From a virus, in the IMG/VR virus record IMGVR_UViG_3300024344_000016, positions 1 through 56,423 of that record: a stretch of 56,423 bases of DNA. One strand, given 5' to 3'. Positions 1 to 5,914 of this stretch are shown one piece after another; positions within the stretch are counted from its first letter, which is position 1, and every line of letters begins with the position of its first letter. The position numbers and the translations under genes were made by a program. Under the pieces are notes generated by a model. The model was not told the DNA's origin. It did not search any database and was given only the letters and a program-made list of their open reading frames with translations.

Positions 1-22
1 TCCGAAAAAAATCAAAATAACC

Positions 23-144
23 GTAAGTCCTTATACCCCTTGGGTTTATGGCCCCGGCCCCGGCCTCGTGGTACGTAACCCCTTACGCGACAAGCACTTA
101 CGTTGTATATGATACCTGTGCCCCTAACAGCAAACATGGGGTGA
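23..144. repeat. GTAAG/CTTAC repeat, copy A
   Basis: First of three related elements in the early region. It opens with GTAAGTCCTTAT, passes through a run of alternating GGCC and CCGG, and holds a perfect hairpin CGTAA-CCCC-TTACG at 74-87. It then has ACTTACGTTG and a CTGTGCCC stretch. Copy C (2244-2366) matches it almost end to end; copy B is shorter. It lies just beyond the last leftward early gene. Its role is unknown: origin iterons, a regulator site or an RNA structure are all possible. Confidence 0.75.
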
Positions 145-157
145 GACGCTGCCCCTG

Positions 158-274
158 TCAACTACGAGCCAGCTTCGAAGGGCTTTTCCTAACCTTCTCA
201 CGAGCCTTGAACTTTCGAACCATATTCCTTGCTGCTCTAAGGCCCTCTTGTCGCAACTGTTCTTGTGTCTTCAT
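158..274 (-). CDS. 38-residue basic early peptide
   Basis: Small gene read leftward from the ATG at 274. An AAGGA ribosome site sits 7 bases before the ATG and a near-consensus promoter (317-345) lies about 40 bases upstream, so the longer open frame reaching 544 is not the gene. The product is rich in Arg and Lys and looks helical (LRQEGLRAARNMVRKFKAR, then a KLARS tail). No family is recognised. The charge would suit binding nucleic acid or an acidic protein, but that is a guess. The stop codon overlaps a lone TTGACA and repeat copy A follows. Confidence 0.65.
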   Translation of the reverse strand: MKTQEQLRQEGLRAARNMVRKFKAREKVRKSPSKLARS

Positions 275-316
275 CTTGTTTTCCTTAGAAGTGTTGTTGT
301 TGTGTGTCATACGTGT

Positions 317-345
317 ATTATACCTGATACACCCGTCGCCGTCAA
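317..345 (-). promoter_or_regulatory. sigma70-type early promoter
   Basis: Leftward promoter with TTGACG at 345-340, a 17-base spacer and a perfect TATAAT at 322-317. It drives the 38-residue gene ending at 158. Confidence 0.8.
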
Positions 346-347
346 CC

Positions 348-608
348 CTACCACATCCCGTTCTCGCTGTGGTCGTAATATTCGTCGCCACCCATGTAGT
401 CCTGCCATTCCGTGTATTCGTCGGGTTGGCCATCGTAATCATCCTCATCCTCGCAAGTCGGTTCCTCCTGCTCCGGCACGTAGTCGTACATGAACGGCTT
501 AGATCGGCCCTCGCCAATCTGCCTTTGCGATTCCTCGCGTACATCGGCTTCGCGGATCATGTTTTCGACATCAACGATGTTGTCGCGATTTTCTGGGAAG
601 TTCGCCAT
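348..608 (-). CDS. 86-residue acidic early protein
   Basis: Leftward gene. The start chosen is the ATG at 608, preceded by AAGGA with a 7-base gap; a TTG five codons upstream overlaps that ribosome site and is less likely. The product is strongly acidic, with Asp, Glu and Tyr crowded into its second half (for example CEDEDDYDG and GGDEYYDH). No family is recognised. Small acidic early phage proteins often bind host enzymes or mimic DNA, but nothing here shows which. It is expressed from the promoter at 711-738 through a leader of about 90 bases, and ends next to the following promoter. Confidence 0.7.
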   Translation of the reverse strand: MANFPENRDNIVDVENMIREADVREESQRQIGEGRSKPFMYDYVPEQEEPTCEDEDDYDGQPDEYTEWQDYMGGDEYYDHSENGMW

Positions 609-710
609 TTCATTTTCCTTCAAAAGAGTGTTGTGTGAGTAAGATGCCCCTTTCGGGGAACCAATTCCAGCGGCGTAGTTCCAACTGGGTTGTAGCTAAC
701 TTACTCCTCC

Positions 711-738
711 ATTATAACAAGTGTCGCCCGATTGTCAA
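711..738 (-). promoter_or_regulatory. sigma70-type early promoter
   Basis: Leftward promoter: TTGACA at 738-733, a 16-base spacer and TATAAT at 716-711. It drives the 86-residue acidic gene. The leader holds a small CCCC-TTTC-GGGG hairpin at about 646-657. Confidence 0.85.
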
Positions 739-762
739 CCCCTATTCGGGATTATTTTGGAA

Positions 763-858
763 TTACTTCCAAGGGTGTCGTCGTGCATCCTGAATGCCAA
801 GCCCGAAAATCGGGACAAGAACCAAAGACACGGCGATGATGATAATGAGCGTTTCCAT
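763..858 (-). CDS. 31-residue early membrane peptide
   Basis: Leftward micro-gene from the ATG at 858, with an AAGGA site upstream and a consensus promoter at 899-927. The product is one hydrophobic helix (LIIIIAVSLVLVPIFGLGI) followed by a basic tail, so it is probably an inner-membrane peptide with its C-terminus in the cytoplasm. It shares the block VP-x2-x-LGIQDARR with the 78-residue product of 2681-2917, which marks the two as paralogues. The function is unknown. Candidates are superinfection exclusion, membrane remodelling or holin-like activity. Confidence 0.7.
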   Translation of the reverse strand: METLIIIIAVSLVLVPIFGLGIQDARRHPWK

Positions 859-898
859 TTTGTTTTTCCTTTGTGACGTTGTTGCTTTGTATGCTCCC

Positions 899-927
899 AT
901 TATACTTATATTATCGGCACCTGTCAA
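899..927 (-). promoter_or_regulatory. sigma70-type early promoter
   Basis: Leftward promoter: TTGACA at 927-922, a 17-base spacer and TATAAT at 904-899. The spacer holds TGCCGATAA, shared with other promoters of this region. It drives the 31-residue membrane peptide. Confidence 0.9.
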
Positions 928-977
928 TACCCACCTAGAGAAAAAAACAATATTTTCCAAAGTTTTTTTAAATTGTC

Positions 978-1058
978 GTAAGTCATTGCCACGTAAGGGT
1001 TTACGCCCCCGGCGGCAGCCCCGGAGCACCTAAGTCCTTATCAGGTAAGCACTTACGT
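978..1058. repeat. GTAAG/CTTAC repeat, copy B
   Basis: Shorter copy of the element at 23-144. It has GTAAGTC at its left end, a perfect hairpin CGTAA-GGGT-TTACG at 992-1005, a GC-rich centre, TAAGTCCTTAT and a perfect palindrome GTAAGCACTTAC at 1045-1056. The hairpin arms are kept while the loop differs from copy A. It lies between the end of the 33-residue gene and the promoter at 899-927. Confidence 0.7.
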
Positions 1059-1100
1059 CGATTCTACTGTCGTGCATCGGGCCATCTATAGCGTTATGGA

Positions 1101-1202
1101 TCAGCTAGGACTATCCCGCTCCACATCTTCCCGCTCTTGTTCCATCGTCCATAACAGCAGTTCATCGTCCTGCGTCTGCGGCCAGTCATGAAATTCGTCC
1201 AT
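1101..1202 (-). CDS. 33-residue acidic early peptide
   Basis: Leftward micro-gene from the ATG at 1202, with GGGAG a few bases upstream. It has no promoter of its own and follows the 105-residue gene by about 60 bases, so it is probably co-transcribed from 1619-1647. The product is acidic (QDDELLLWTMEQEREDVERD) and probably helical. No family is recognised. The call rests on the ribosome site and position only and is weaker than for the other micro-genes. Confidence 0.45.
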   Translation of the reverse strand: MDEFHDWPQTQDDELLLWTMEQEREDVERDSPS

Positions 1203-1263
1203 CACTCTCCCATCACTAGAACGCTGCACATAATAACTATAGCAGAATACAATAGGCCAATAC

Positions 1264-1581
1264 TCATGACACTACCCTAGGTATGGCGGCGATGCTGTCC
1301 TTGTCCCACTTACGAGGATAGCCCACCTCATCGCAATCGCTAGGGCAACCGCACTGAATCCAAACCTTAGCGGAATCGAGCAGCTCACCCAGTGGGGCAT
1401 ATGGCGAATAGTTGAACACCATAGCGTTACCCAGTGGGTCAATGACATAAGCGATATACTTAACAAGCATAACGTTGCCATCGGGATCAAGTTCGCTAAT
1501 CTTGTCGATAGTGAGCGAATGATCTTCAAGACCGAAGTCGTCGGAATTGAATACAGTTTTAATATCTTCGTATTTACTCAT
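1264..1581 (-). CDS. 105-residue early protein
   Basis: The largest early gene here, read leftward from the ATG at 1581 under the consensus promoter at 1619-1647. The ribosome site is weak (GAAAGAAA), unlike the AAGGA of its neighbours. The product begins MSKYEDIKTVF, is acidic in its first third, and carries CGCPSDCDEVGYP near the end, whose cysteines could form a small metal or disulphide site. No family is recognised. Confidence 0.7.
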   Translation of the reverse strand: MSKYEDIKTVFNSDDFGLEDHSLTIDKISELDPDGNVMLVKYIAYVIDPLGNAMVFNYSPYAPLGELLDSAKVWIQCGCPSDCDEVGYPRKWDKDSIAAIPRVVS

Positions 1582-1618
1582 AATGTTTCTTTCGTTTGTG
1601 TTATCTTCTTATGCTTAG

Positions 1619-1647
1619 ATTATACCATACTTATCGGCATTTGTCAA
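1619..1647 (-). promoter_or_regulatory. sigma70-type early promoter
   Basis: Leftward promoter: TTGACA at 1647-1642, a 17-base spacer containing TGCCGATAA, and TATAAT at 1624-1619. The stop codon of the preceding micro-gene (1644-1799) lies inside the TTGACA box. Confidence 0.9.
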
Positions 1648-1799
1648 GAGCAAACTTCAGTTTTTTCTGAGTTTTCCATCTCTTTGTCAATGACAACCAT
1701 TGCGTCAAGAATGGCGTTTGTGGCTACCCTTGATGCACCGGCTTCCCTAGCCTTGTACCAAACTTCCCACAATTGATCTTTGATTTCTTTTGTCTTCAT
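1644..1799 (-). CDS. 51-residue early peptide
   Basis: Leftward micro-gene from the ATG at 1799, with AAGGA 7 bases upstream and the promoter at 1825-1853 behind it. The product starts MKTKEIKDQLWEVWYKA and is predicted to be mostly helical, soluble and mixed in charge. Its opening (MKT then E or Q) is loosely like that of the 38-residue peptide at 158-274. No family is recognised. The TGA stop is embedded in the -35 box of the next promoter, which shows how tightly these cassettes are packed. Confidence 0.65.
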   Translation of the reverse strand: MKTKEIKDQLWEVWYKAREAGASRVATNAILDAMVVIDKEMENSEKTEVCS

Positions 1800-1824
1800 T
1801 TTATTTCCTTTTCGTTATGTCTTA

Positions 1825-1853
1825 AGTATACTATAATTATCGGCACTTGTCAA
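1825..1853 (-). promoter_or_regulatory. sigma70-type early promoter
   Basis: Leftward promoter: TTGACA at 1853-1848, a 17-base spacer containing TGCCGATAA, and TATACT at 1830-1825. It drives the 51-residue gene. A small inverted repeat TCAAG-N6-CTTGA overlaps the -35 box. Confidence 0.8.
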
Positions 1854-1865
1854 GGGTAAACTTGA

Positions 1866-1973
1866 CTATTTTCCTAGAATATTCCAGAAAAGAATATTAG
1901 CAAACAAAGCACCAAATGATACAATAACTGAACCGTATACGATAACCGTTGCGAGTGTTTCTAGTTGAGCCAT
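1866..1973 (-). CDS. 35-residue early membrane peptide
   Basis: Leftward micro-gene from the ATG at 1973, with AAGGA upstream and its own promoter at 2013-2041. After a short polar start (MAQLETLATV) the product is one hydrophobic helix (IVYGSVIVSFGALFANILFW) that reaches almost to the end. It is probably a single-pass membrane peptide. No family is recognised. Confidence 0.65.
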   Translation of the reverse strand: MAQLETLATVIVYGSVIVSFGALFANILFWNILGK

Positions 1974-2012
1974 TTGTTTTTTCCTTATGTTGTGTTGTCT
2001 TGTTATGCTTTA

Positions 2013-2041
2013 ATTATATTATACTTATCGACGTTTGTCAA
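2013..2041 (-). promoter_or_regulatory. sigma70-type early promoter
   Basis: Leftward promoter: TTGACA at 2041-2036, a 17-base spacer with GTCGATAA (one change from the shared GCCGATAA), and TATAAT at 2018-2013. A GGGAAT-N8-ATTCCC hairpin (2043-2062) lies just upstream. Confidence 0.9.
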
Positions 2042-2042
2042 G

Positions 2043-2062
2043 GGGAATCTTTAATAATTCCC
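2043..2062 (-). terminator. hairpin after 23-residue gene
   Basis: Perfect 6-base-pair inverted repeat GGGAAT/ATTCCC with an 8-base loop, about 10 bases beyond the stop of the gene at 2072-2143 in the leftward direction. It is not followed by a run of T in that direction, so it could be a weak terminator or an RNA-stabilising hairpin. Confidence 0.3.
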
Positions 2063-2071
2063 AAAGTTTTT

Positions 2072-2143
2072 TTAGCTATCCAATTCAACGACAGCTTTCA
2101 TAACCGCGAGGAAGACCAAAATTTTGACGATAATAAGAAGCAT
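2072..2143 (-). CDS. 23-residue early membrane peptide, copy 1
   Basis: Leftward micro-gene from the ATG at 2143, with AGGA upstream and its own promoter at 2176-2203. The product begins MLLIIVKILVFLAVMK and ends ELDS; it is one short hydrophobic helix with two lysines. It is a clear paralogue of the 23-residue product of 3020-3091: same length, same first seven residues, and the same KAVV-x-LDS end. Conservation of two copies supports real translation. The function is unknown. Confidence 0.7.
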   Translation of the reverse strand: MLLIIVKILVFLAVMKAVVELDS

Positions 2144-2175
2144 TGTTTTTCCTGTGTTGTTGTTTGTATGCCCCT

Positions 2176-2203
2176 ATTATACAAACATCGGCAGAAATGT
2201 CAA
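2176..2203 (-). promoter_or_regulatory. sigma70-type early promoter
   Basis: Leftward promoter: TTGACA at 2203-2198, a 16-base spacer containing TGCCGAT, and TATAAT at 2181-2176. Confidence 0.9.
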
Positions 2204-2243
2204 GGGGTAATTAGGGAAAAACCAGAAAATAATCGAAATAGTT

Positions 2244-2366
2244 GTAAGTCCTTATGTAGTATAGACTTACGTCCCCGGCCCCGGCCCCACAGCACGTAAC
2301 CCCTTACATAGCAAGTACTTACGTTGCATATGCTCCCTGTGCCCATAGCAGTAAACATAGGGTAGG
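2244..2366. repeat. GTAAG/CTTAC repeat, copy C
   Basis: Near full-length match to the element at 23-144. It has GTAAGTCCTTAT, the GGCCCCGGCCCC core, ACGTAACCCCTTAC, AAGTACTTACGTTG, then CTGTGCCC and a GTAAACAT stretch in the same order and spacing. An extra CTTACGT stands before the GC core. It lies between the 38-residue gene and the promoter at 2176-2203. Confidence 0.75.
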
Positions 2367-2371
2367 ACACC

Positions 2372-2396
2372 CCTGTGTGCACGTGTGTGCTACAGG
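2372..2396 (-). terminator. hairpin at end of 38-residue gene
   Basis: Inverted repeat CCTGT-gt-GCAC-GTGT-GTGC-t-ACAGG overlapping the stop codon of the gene at 2390-2506. No T run follows, so the terminator reading is tentative. Confidence 0.3.
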
Positions 2397-2506
2397 TATC
2401 CATTCACCCGTGCCCACGTGAGCATACCACTCCATCGTGCGGGAGTGATACCATCGGGGCATGTGATGCTGTAGCGGATGTAATTGGTGAAGCGTGCGAT
2501 TGTCAT
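2390..2506 (-). CDS. 38-residue early peptide
   Basis: Leftward micro-gene from the ATG at 2506, with AAGG 9 bases upstream. It is the second gene of a unit driven by 2650-2678, after the 16-residue gene. The product (MTIARFTNYIRYSITCPDG at its start, then a Trp-rich ARWSGMLTWARV segment) is basic and probably soluble. No family is recognised. Confidence 0.55.
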   Translation of the reverse strand: MTIARFTNYIRYSITCPDGITPARWSGMLTWARVNGYL

Positions 2507-2566
2507 TGTGTTACCCTTGTCGTGTTGTGCGTGTGGGACAGCGATATAGGCCCGCCAGCCCACATC

Positions 2567-2617
2567 TCAGCCATCCATGATGATGGCGAGCAGTGCGATA
2601 ATGAATGCCCATTCCAT
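2567..2617 (-). CDS. 16-residue hydrophobic peptide
   Basis: Extremely short leftward reading frame from the ATG at 2617. It has the strongest ribosome site of the region (AAAGGAG, 7 bases before the ATG) and follows the consensus promoter at 2650-2678. The product is MEWAFIIALLAIIMDG, a half-membrane hydrophobic peptide. It may be a functional micropeptide or a leader coupled to the 38-residue gene downstream. Confidence 0.5.
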   Translation of the reverse strand: MEWAFIIALLAIIMDG

Positions 2618-2649
2618 GTTGTTTCTCCTTTGTGTCCTTGTGAGTGTGT

Positions 2650-2678
2650 ATTATACCAAGTACGCCTGCCACTGTCAA
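2650..2678 (-). promoter_or_regulatory. sigma70-type early promoter
   Basis: Leftward promoter: TTGACA at 2678-2673, a 17-base spacer and TATAAT at 2655-2650. The 78-residue gene upstream ends three bases before the -35 box. It drives the 16- and 38-residue genes. Confidence 0.9.
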
Positions 2679-2680
2679 GC

Positions 2681-2917
2681 CTACCACATCCGTCGTTCAA
2701 CGCCTTCGGCCAACGCCTTACGGTGATACTCAGCCAGTGTCTTGCTTCCGCCCTTCACCGCTTTCATGTAGTCGCTATCCTTGCCGAACTGCTTATGCTT
2801 ATTGGTTGGCTTGAATGATGATCGTCGTGCGTCTTGAATCCCGAGGATGATAATCGGCACCACGATCATGGCGAGTGCGAAAGCAGCAATCAGGTTGTCG
2901 ATGGTGGTAGTTGTCAT
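2681..2917 (-). CDS. 78-residue early membrane protein
   Basis: Leftward gene from the ATG at 2917, with AAGGA upstream and a promoter at 2958-2985. Residues about 5-27 form a hydrophobic helix (IAAFALAMIVVPIIILGI), followed by QDARR and a basic soluble tail of about 45 residues with several Lys and Arg. The helix plus LGIQDARR block is shared with the 31-residue peptide at 763-858, so the shorter gene looks like this one without its tail. It is probably anchored with its tail in the cytoplasm. The function is unknown. Confidence 0.75.
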   Translation of the reverse strand: MTTTTIDNLIAAFALAMIVVPIIILGIQDARRSSFKPTNKHKQFGKDSDYMKAVKGGSKTLAEYHRKALAEGVERRMW

Positions 2918-2957
2918 TGTGTTTGTCCTTGTGTGTGTTGTTGTTTGTTATGCTCTT

Positions 2958-2985
2958 ATTATACCAACATGCTTAGAATTGTCAA
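2958..2985 (-). promoter_or_regulatory. sigma70-type early promoter
   Basis: Leftward promoter: TTGACA at 2985-2980, a 16-base spacer and TATAAT at 2963-2958. It drives the 78-residue membrane protein. Confidence 0.9.
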
Positions 2986-3019
2986 CCCCTATCGTCAACA
3001 ATTCCAAAAGTTTGTTGCA

Positions 3020-3091
3020 TTAGCTATCGAGTGCAACAACCGCCTTCAAAACTGAAAGAGTGACAATAACTTTGACGATGATGAGAAGCAT
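3020..3091 (-). CDS. 23-residue early membrane peptide, copy 2
   Basis: Leftward micro-gene from the ATG at 3091, with AAGGA upstream and the promoter at 3127-3154. The product opens MLLIIVKVIVTLSVLK and ends ALDS. It matches the 23-residue product of 2072-2143 in length, in its first seven residues and in its last residues, with conservative changes between. It is the first gene of the leftward array. Confidence 0.7.
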   Translation of the reverse strand: MLLIIVKVIVTLSVLKAVVALDS

Positions 3092-3126
3092 GTTTGTTTC
3101 CTTGTGTTGTCTCTTGTATGTCCCCC

Positions 3127-3154
3127 ATTATACATAGTATCGGCCAAACGTCAA
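3127..3154 (-). promoter_or_regulatory. sigma70-type early promoter
   Basis: Leftward promoter: TTGACG at 3154-3149, a 16-base spacer containing GGCCGATA, and TATAAT at 3132-3127. It is the first promoter of the leftward early array. Confidence 0.85.
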
Positions 3155-3393
3155 CCCCAAATTGAGACAATCCCCAAAAAAAAGACAAGTTTTTTTCGCG
3201 GGGGGTTTTCTGTTCGATCTTTGAAGCCCCTCCGCAGCCCGAAAATCGCGGGGTGGTGTAAACACAATTGGCACTCAGAATATCAAAATGTCTTACCCAA
3301 ACCGCACCGACTCGCCTCATTTCGCCGCTTTATGGCACTAAAATGTGTATAATTTATGTGCGGCACCTATAATTCACTAGAGGAGGACACAAA
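3155..3393. other. divergent intergenic region
   Basis: Gene-free gap between the leftward early array and the rightward late genes. It holds A- and T-runs, a G-run (about 3199-3207) and, near its right end, the late-type motif at 3344-3353. No gene, RNA or clear operator was recognised. Confidence 0.5.
3344..3353 (+). promoter_or_regulatory. TGTGTATA late-type motif
   Basis: TGTGTATAAT, 50 bases before the ATG of the gene at 3394. Closely similar motifs stand before six other rightward genes. No good -35 box is seen, so an extended -10 or phage-sigma promoter is proposed. Confidence 0.5.
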
Positions 3394-3645
3394 ATGTCTA
3401 AAAAAGAACACCGAGAGCGGGAAAAGCGTATGGCATCCTTTATGACCGCCAAAAGCACTGCCAAACTTAAAGAAGAGATAGACAAAGTTTTAGCTGACGA
3501 GATTCCAGATCCCGTGGCTCCTGCCTTTGATTTCAATGCCCCAAAAGTTCCCCCAGATGAAAGAGCAACCGAGTTAGATCTTATGGAACAAATGGATCGA
3601 GCAGAAAGAGCCGCAGAAGAAGATGAAAATTCCCAAAGGTATTAA
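3394..3645 (+). CDS. 83-residue protein, unknown
   Basis: First rightward gene, with a strong AGAGGAGG site before its ATG. The product is charged and mainly helical: a Lys/Arg/Glu-rich start (KKEHREREKR), a middle with several prolines (EIPDPVAPAFDFNAPKVPP) and an acidic helical end. No family is recognised. It overlaps the sigma-like gene by 23 bases, so the two are likely translated together. Confidence 0.7.
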   Translation: MSKKEHREREKRMASFMTAKSTAKLKEEIDKVLADEIPDPVAPAFDFNAPKVPPDERATELDLMEQMDRAERAAEEDENSQRY

Positions 3646-4147
3646 TGAGGGTGAAGCCGTTGAGGTTATAATGAAAATAGCAAAACGGCTCGCCCCTAAA
3701 TATGTTTTTGCTTCATATGATGTAGAAGACATACAACAGGAAGCTTTTCTTATCGGTATTGCTGGTTTAGAAAAATATGACCAGAAACGCCCCCTAGAGA
3801 ACTTCATGTACACGCACATAAATAATCGCCTGAAGACTTTTAAGCGAGATAACTATTATCGCTTGGATTATGGCACAGCCGCCCAAAAAATACAGGACAG
3901 AAAGAAAAATCTCCTTGAGCCTGTAGATATTGATGCCATATATAGTGTTTATACCAATGAACAGTCTACTAGCAACGCCCAAATACATGAAACCCTAGAA
4001 CTGATTGATAAAAAGCTCCCAGCTCATCTCCGTCGCGACTATCTTAAACTTCAATCAAACTCTCCTTTGCCCAAAGGCCGGAAGGCCATTGTCATCGAAA
4101 CTATAGAGAGAATCATTAATGGAGACGATTATGAAGAAGAAGGGTAG
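3623..4147 (+). CDS. sigma-like transcription factor
   Basis: 174 residues. Residues about 32-77 resemble sigma70 region 2, which binds core RNA polymerase and the -10 element: DVEDIQQEAFLIGIAGLEKY is followed by DQKRPLENFMYTHINNRL and a basic FKRDNYYR. The host form is DVEDLIQEG...AVEKFD...FSTYA. The rest is short and lacks an obvious region 4, as in late sigma factors such as T4 gp55. Placed at the head of the rightward genes, it may direct late transcription. It overlaps genes on both sides. A non-sigma role is possible. Confidence 0.6.
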   Translation: MKIPKGINEGEAVEVIMKIAKRLAPKYVFASYDVEDIQQEAFLIGIAGLEKYDQKRPLENFMYTHINNRLKTFKRDNYYRLDYGTAAQKIQDRKKNLLEPVDIDAIYSVYTNEQSTSNAQIHETLELIDKKLPAHLRRDYLKLQSNSPLPKGRKAIVIETIERIINGDDYEEEG

Positions 4148-4931
4148 ATTCTCCAATGAAGAGATGGAGTTTATCGAGGCGAACGCCGAGGTTCTTTCTC
4201 CAGAATCCATCGCTGAAACTCTCGACCGAGATCCAGACAGCGTCCGTGAGTGGATAGGTAGAAAAATTGGTTTCTCAGCGAAACAGAAAAAAGAAACCGC
4301 TGTAGCCAATGAACTCAAGGAGAGACCATATTACCGCGAGTTGATTCGTCAGTTCACTGCTGAAGAATTGGAGATGTTTGAATTCCACTTCAAAAAGATG
4401 TGGAGTCAGTTTAAAGACGATGTTTTTCATACAGAAGAAATGCAAATCATCGACACGATCAAGCTCGAAATTTTGATGAACCGCATTTTGAAGAGCCAAC
4501 AGGAGAACCAGACACAAATAGCTACCTATGAACGATTGGTACAAGAAGAAAAATCGGTGGACAAGGATCAACGCGACATTGACTATATTATGAATCTGGA
4601 GCGTCAGGTAGCCGTTCTGCGGGCCTCTCAGGAAACCTTATCCAAAGACTACAAAGATCTCCAAGCTCGTAAGGCGACGATGCTGAAGGATCTGAAGGGC
4701 ACCAGAGAACAACGAATCAAAGCAATCGAGGACAGCAAACAAACCTTTGCTGCACTTGTGAAACAAATAGCCACAGATGAATCATTTCGTACCCAGATAG
4801 GTATCGATATGGAAAAAATGAGACTCGCTATGGAAAATGAGAAAGAACGGTTGTCTGAATACCATACTTATCAAAACGGGGCTATCGACCAGCCCTTTCT
4901 AACACCGGAGACGAATTCCGAGCAACAATGA
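4131..4931 (+). CDS. HTH / coiled-coil protein, possible small terminase
   Basis: 266 residues from the ATG at 4131, which has GGAG 6 bases upstream; an ATG four codons earlier (4119) is possible. Residues about 5-45 form an HTH-like unit (FSNEEMEFIEANAEVLSPES, then IAETLDRDPDSVREWIGRK). The rest is helical and coiled-coil, with many Gln, Glu and Lys. A DNA-binding head plus a helical oligomer domain, in the same transcript as the large terminase, suggests the small terminase subunit, but about 3.5 kb separates them. The end overlaps the next gene by ATGA. Confidence 0.45.
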   Translation: MKKKGRFSNEEMEFIEANAEVLSPESIAETLDRDPDSVREWIGRKIGFSAKQKKETAVANELKERPYYRELIRQFTAEELEMFEFHFKKMWSQFKDDVFHTEEMQIIDTIKLEILMNRILKSQQENQTQIATYERLVQEEKSVDKDQRDIDYIMNLERQVAVLRASQETLSKDYKDLQARKATMLKDLKGTREQRIKAIEDSKQTFAALVKQIATDESFRTQIGIDMEKMRLAMENEKERLSEYHTYQNGAIDQPFLTPETNSEQQ

Positions 4932-5914
4932 ATATATTATACGGAACAACACTAGGATGGAACCCCGGTGATGAGCTTATACTCAAGGGGATAAGAAATC
5001 TGATTAATATAGATCACAATGCTATATATTATAATAGACATCCGTATGTGAATAGAGAGAGCAATCCGCAGTCCTACAGGTTTGACCTCGGTACAGAATA
5101 CATAGACCATGTAGTTTTTGCGGGGACACCAGAGTGGAACCGTGAGTGTTTAGATATGTACAGAGCTATAGCAGAGTATGACATTCCTTTTTCCTTCTTG
5201 GGGGTTGGAGGCCACACTTGTGCACAGGAGCAGGTGTATAATGCTTCTGGTCTAGGCACTTATGTTCCGGGTCTCCTAAACGAAAGAGTATACGGAAAGG
5301 CTAAGGCAAAGATTGCCAGAGACCGCTGGGCCAAGCTGGCAATACATGACAGCACCTTGGTTTGCTGTCCGTCATTTTTTGCCAATGATTGTCTAGATCT
5401 GGAGCCTAGAAGAAAGCTACGCAAGGTGGCGGTTTCTTGGCAGGATGGCTCGGTTAGTGTCTGCGGAGTACGAAACCCACTATTAGTGGAAGCTGTCACG
5501 AAATTTGCCAAGGAGCATGATCTTCCAGCAATATGTCACAGCTATGACGACTTTGTTTCGGCTTCGCATAGAGGATTAAAGGCTATTTACTCATCCCACT
5601 TCGAGGACTTTTTTGACGTATACAAAGAGTTCGATCTGATTGTCGGATTCAGGATTCACGCGGGCGGATTCGCCTCTACTCTTGGTATTCCCAGTCTCAT
5701 TATTCCACACGACGAGAGGGCAAACGCCGTTCGTCATTTTGGTTCGGTGGTCTGCAAACACCAAGACCTTGGGGATACCTTCGATCAAATAGACAACAAT
5801 TGGATACAAGAACAATCTGAGAAGATTATGGAACTCAAGAAGGAAAAGTACAACCAGTTCGTTAAATTAATTCCCCATCTCCGAAAAAGGGGAAGCAAGG
5901 AGAAGGAAAAATGA
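4928..5914 (+). CDS. polysaccharide pyruvyltransferase family protein
   Basis: 328 residues, matching the polysaccharide pyruvyltransferase family (CsaB/WcaK type), which adds a ketal-linked pyruvate from phosphoenolpyruvate to a sugar. Seen: an N-terminal GWNPGDELILKGI (family form GNxGDE), a central FSFLGVGGH, and C-terminal DLIVGFRIHAGGFASTLGIP, which fits the family R-x-HA...GxP block. The length is typical. It overlaps its neighbours by ATGA on both sides and is translationally coupled to gmd. It probably decorates a glycan of the virion or host surface. The acceptor is unknown. Confidence 0.75.
   Translation: MNILYGTTLGWNPGDELILKGIRNLINIDHNAIYYNRHPYVNRESNPQSYRFDLGTEYIDHVVFAGTPEWNRECLDMYRAIAEYDIPFSFLGVGGHTCAQEQVYNASGLGTYVPGLLNERVYGKAKAKIARDRWAKLAIHDSTLVCCPSFFANDCLDLEPRRKLRKVAVSWQDGSVSVCGVRNPLLVEAVTKFAKEHDLPAICHSYDDFVSASHRGLKAIYSSHFEDFFDVYKEFDLIVGFRIHAGGFASTLGIPSLIIPHDERANAVRHFGSVVCKHQDLGDTFDQIDNNWIQEQSEKIMELKKEKYNQFVKLIPHLRKRGSKEKEK

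Noticed and set aside
156-161. TTGACA next to repeat copy A
   Set aside because: No -10 box at the proper distance; it probably only reflects the packing of stop codons into -35-like words.
48-638. 196-residue + strand frame in the early region
   Set aside because: It runs antisense to the supported micro-genes at 158-274 and 348-608 and has no ribosome site or sensible composition.
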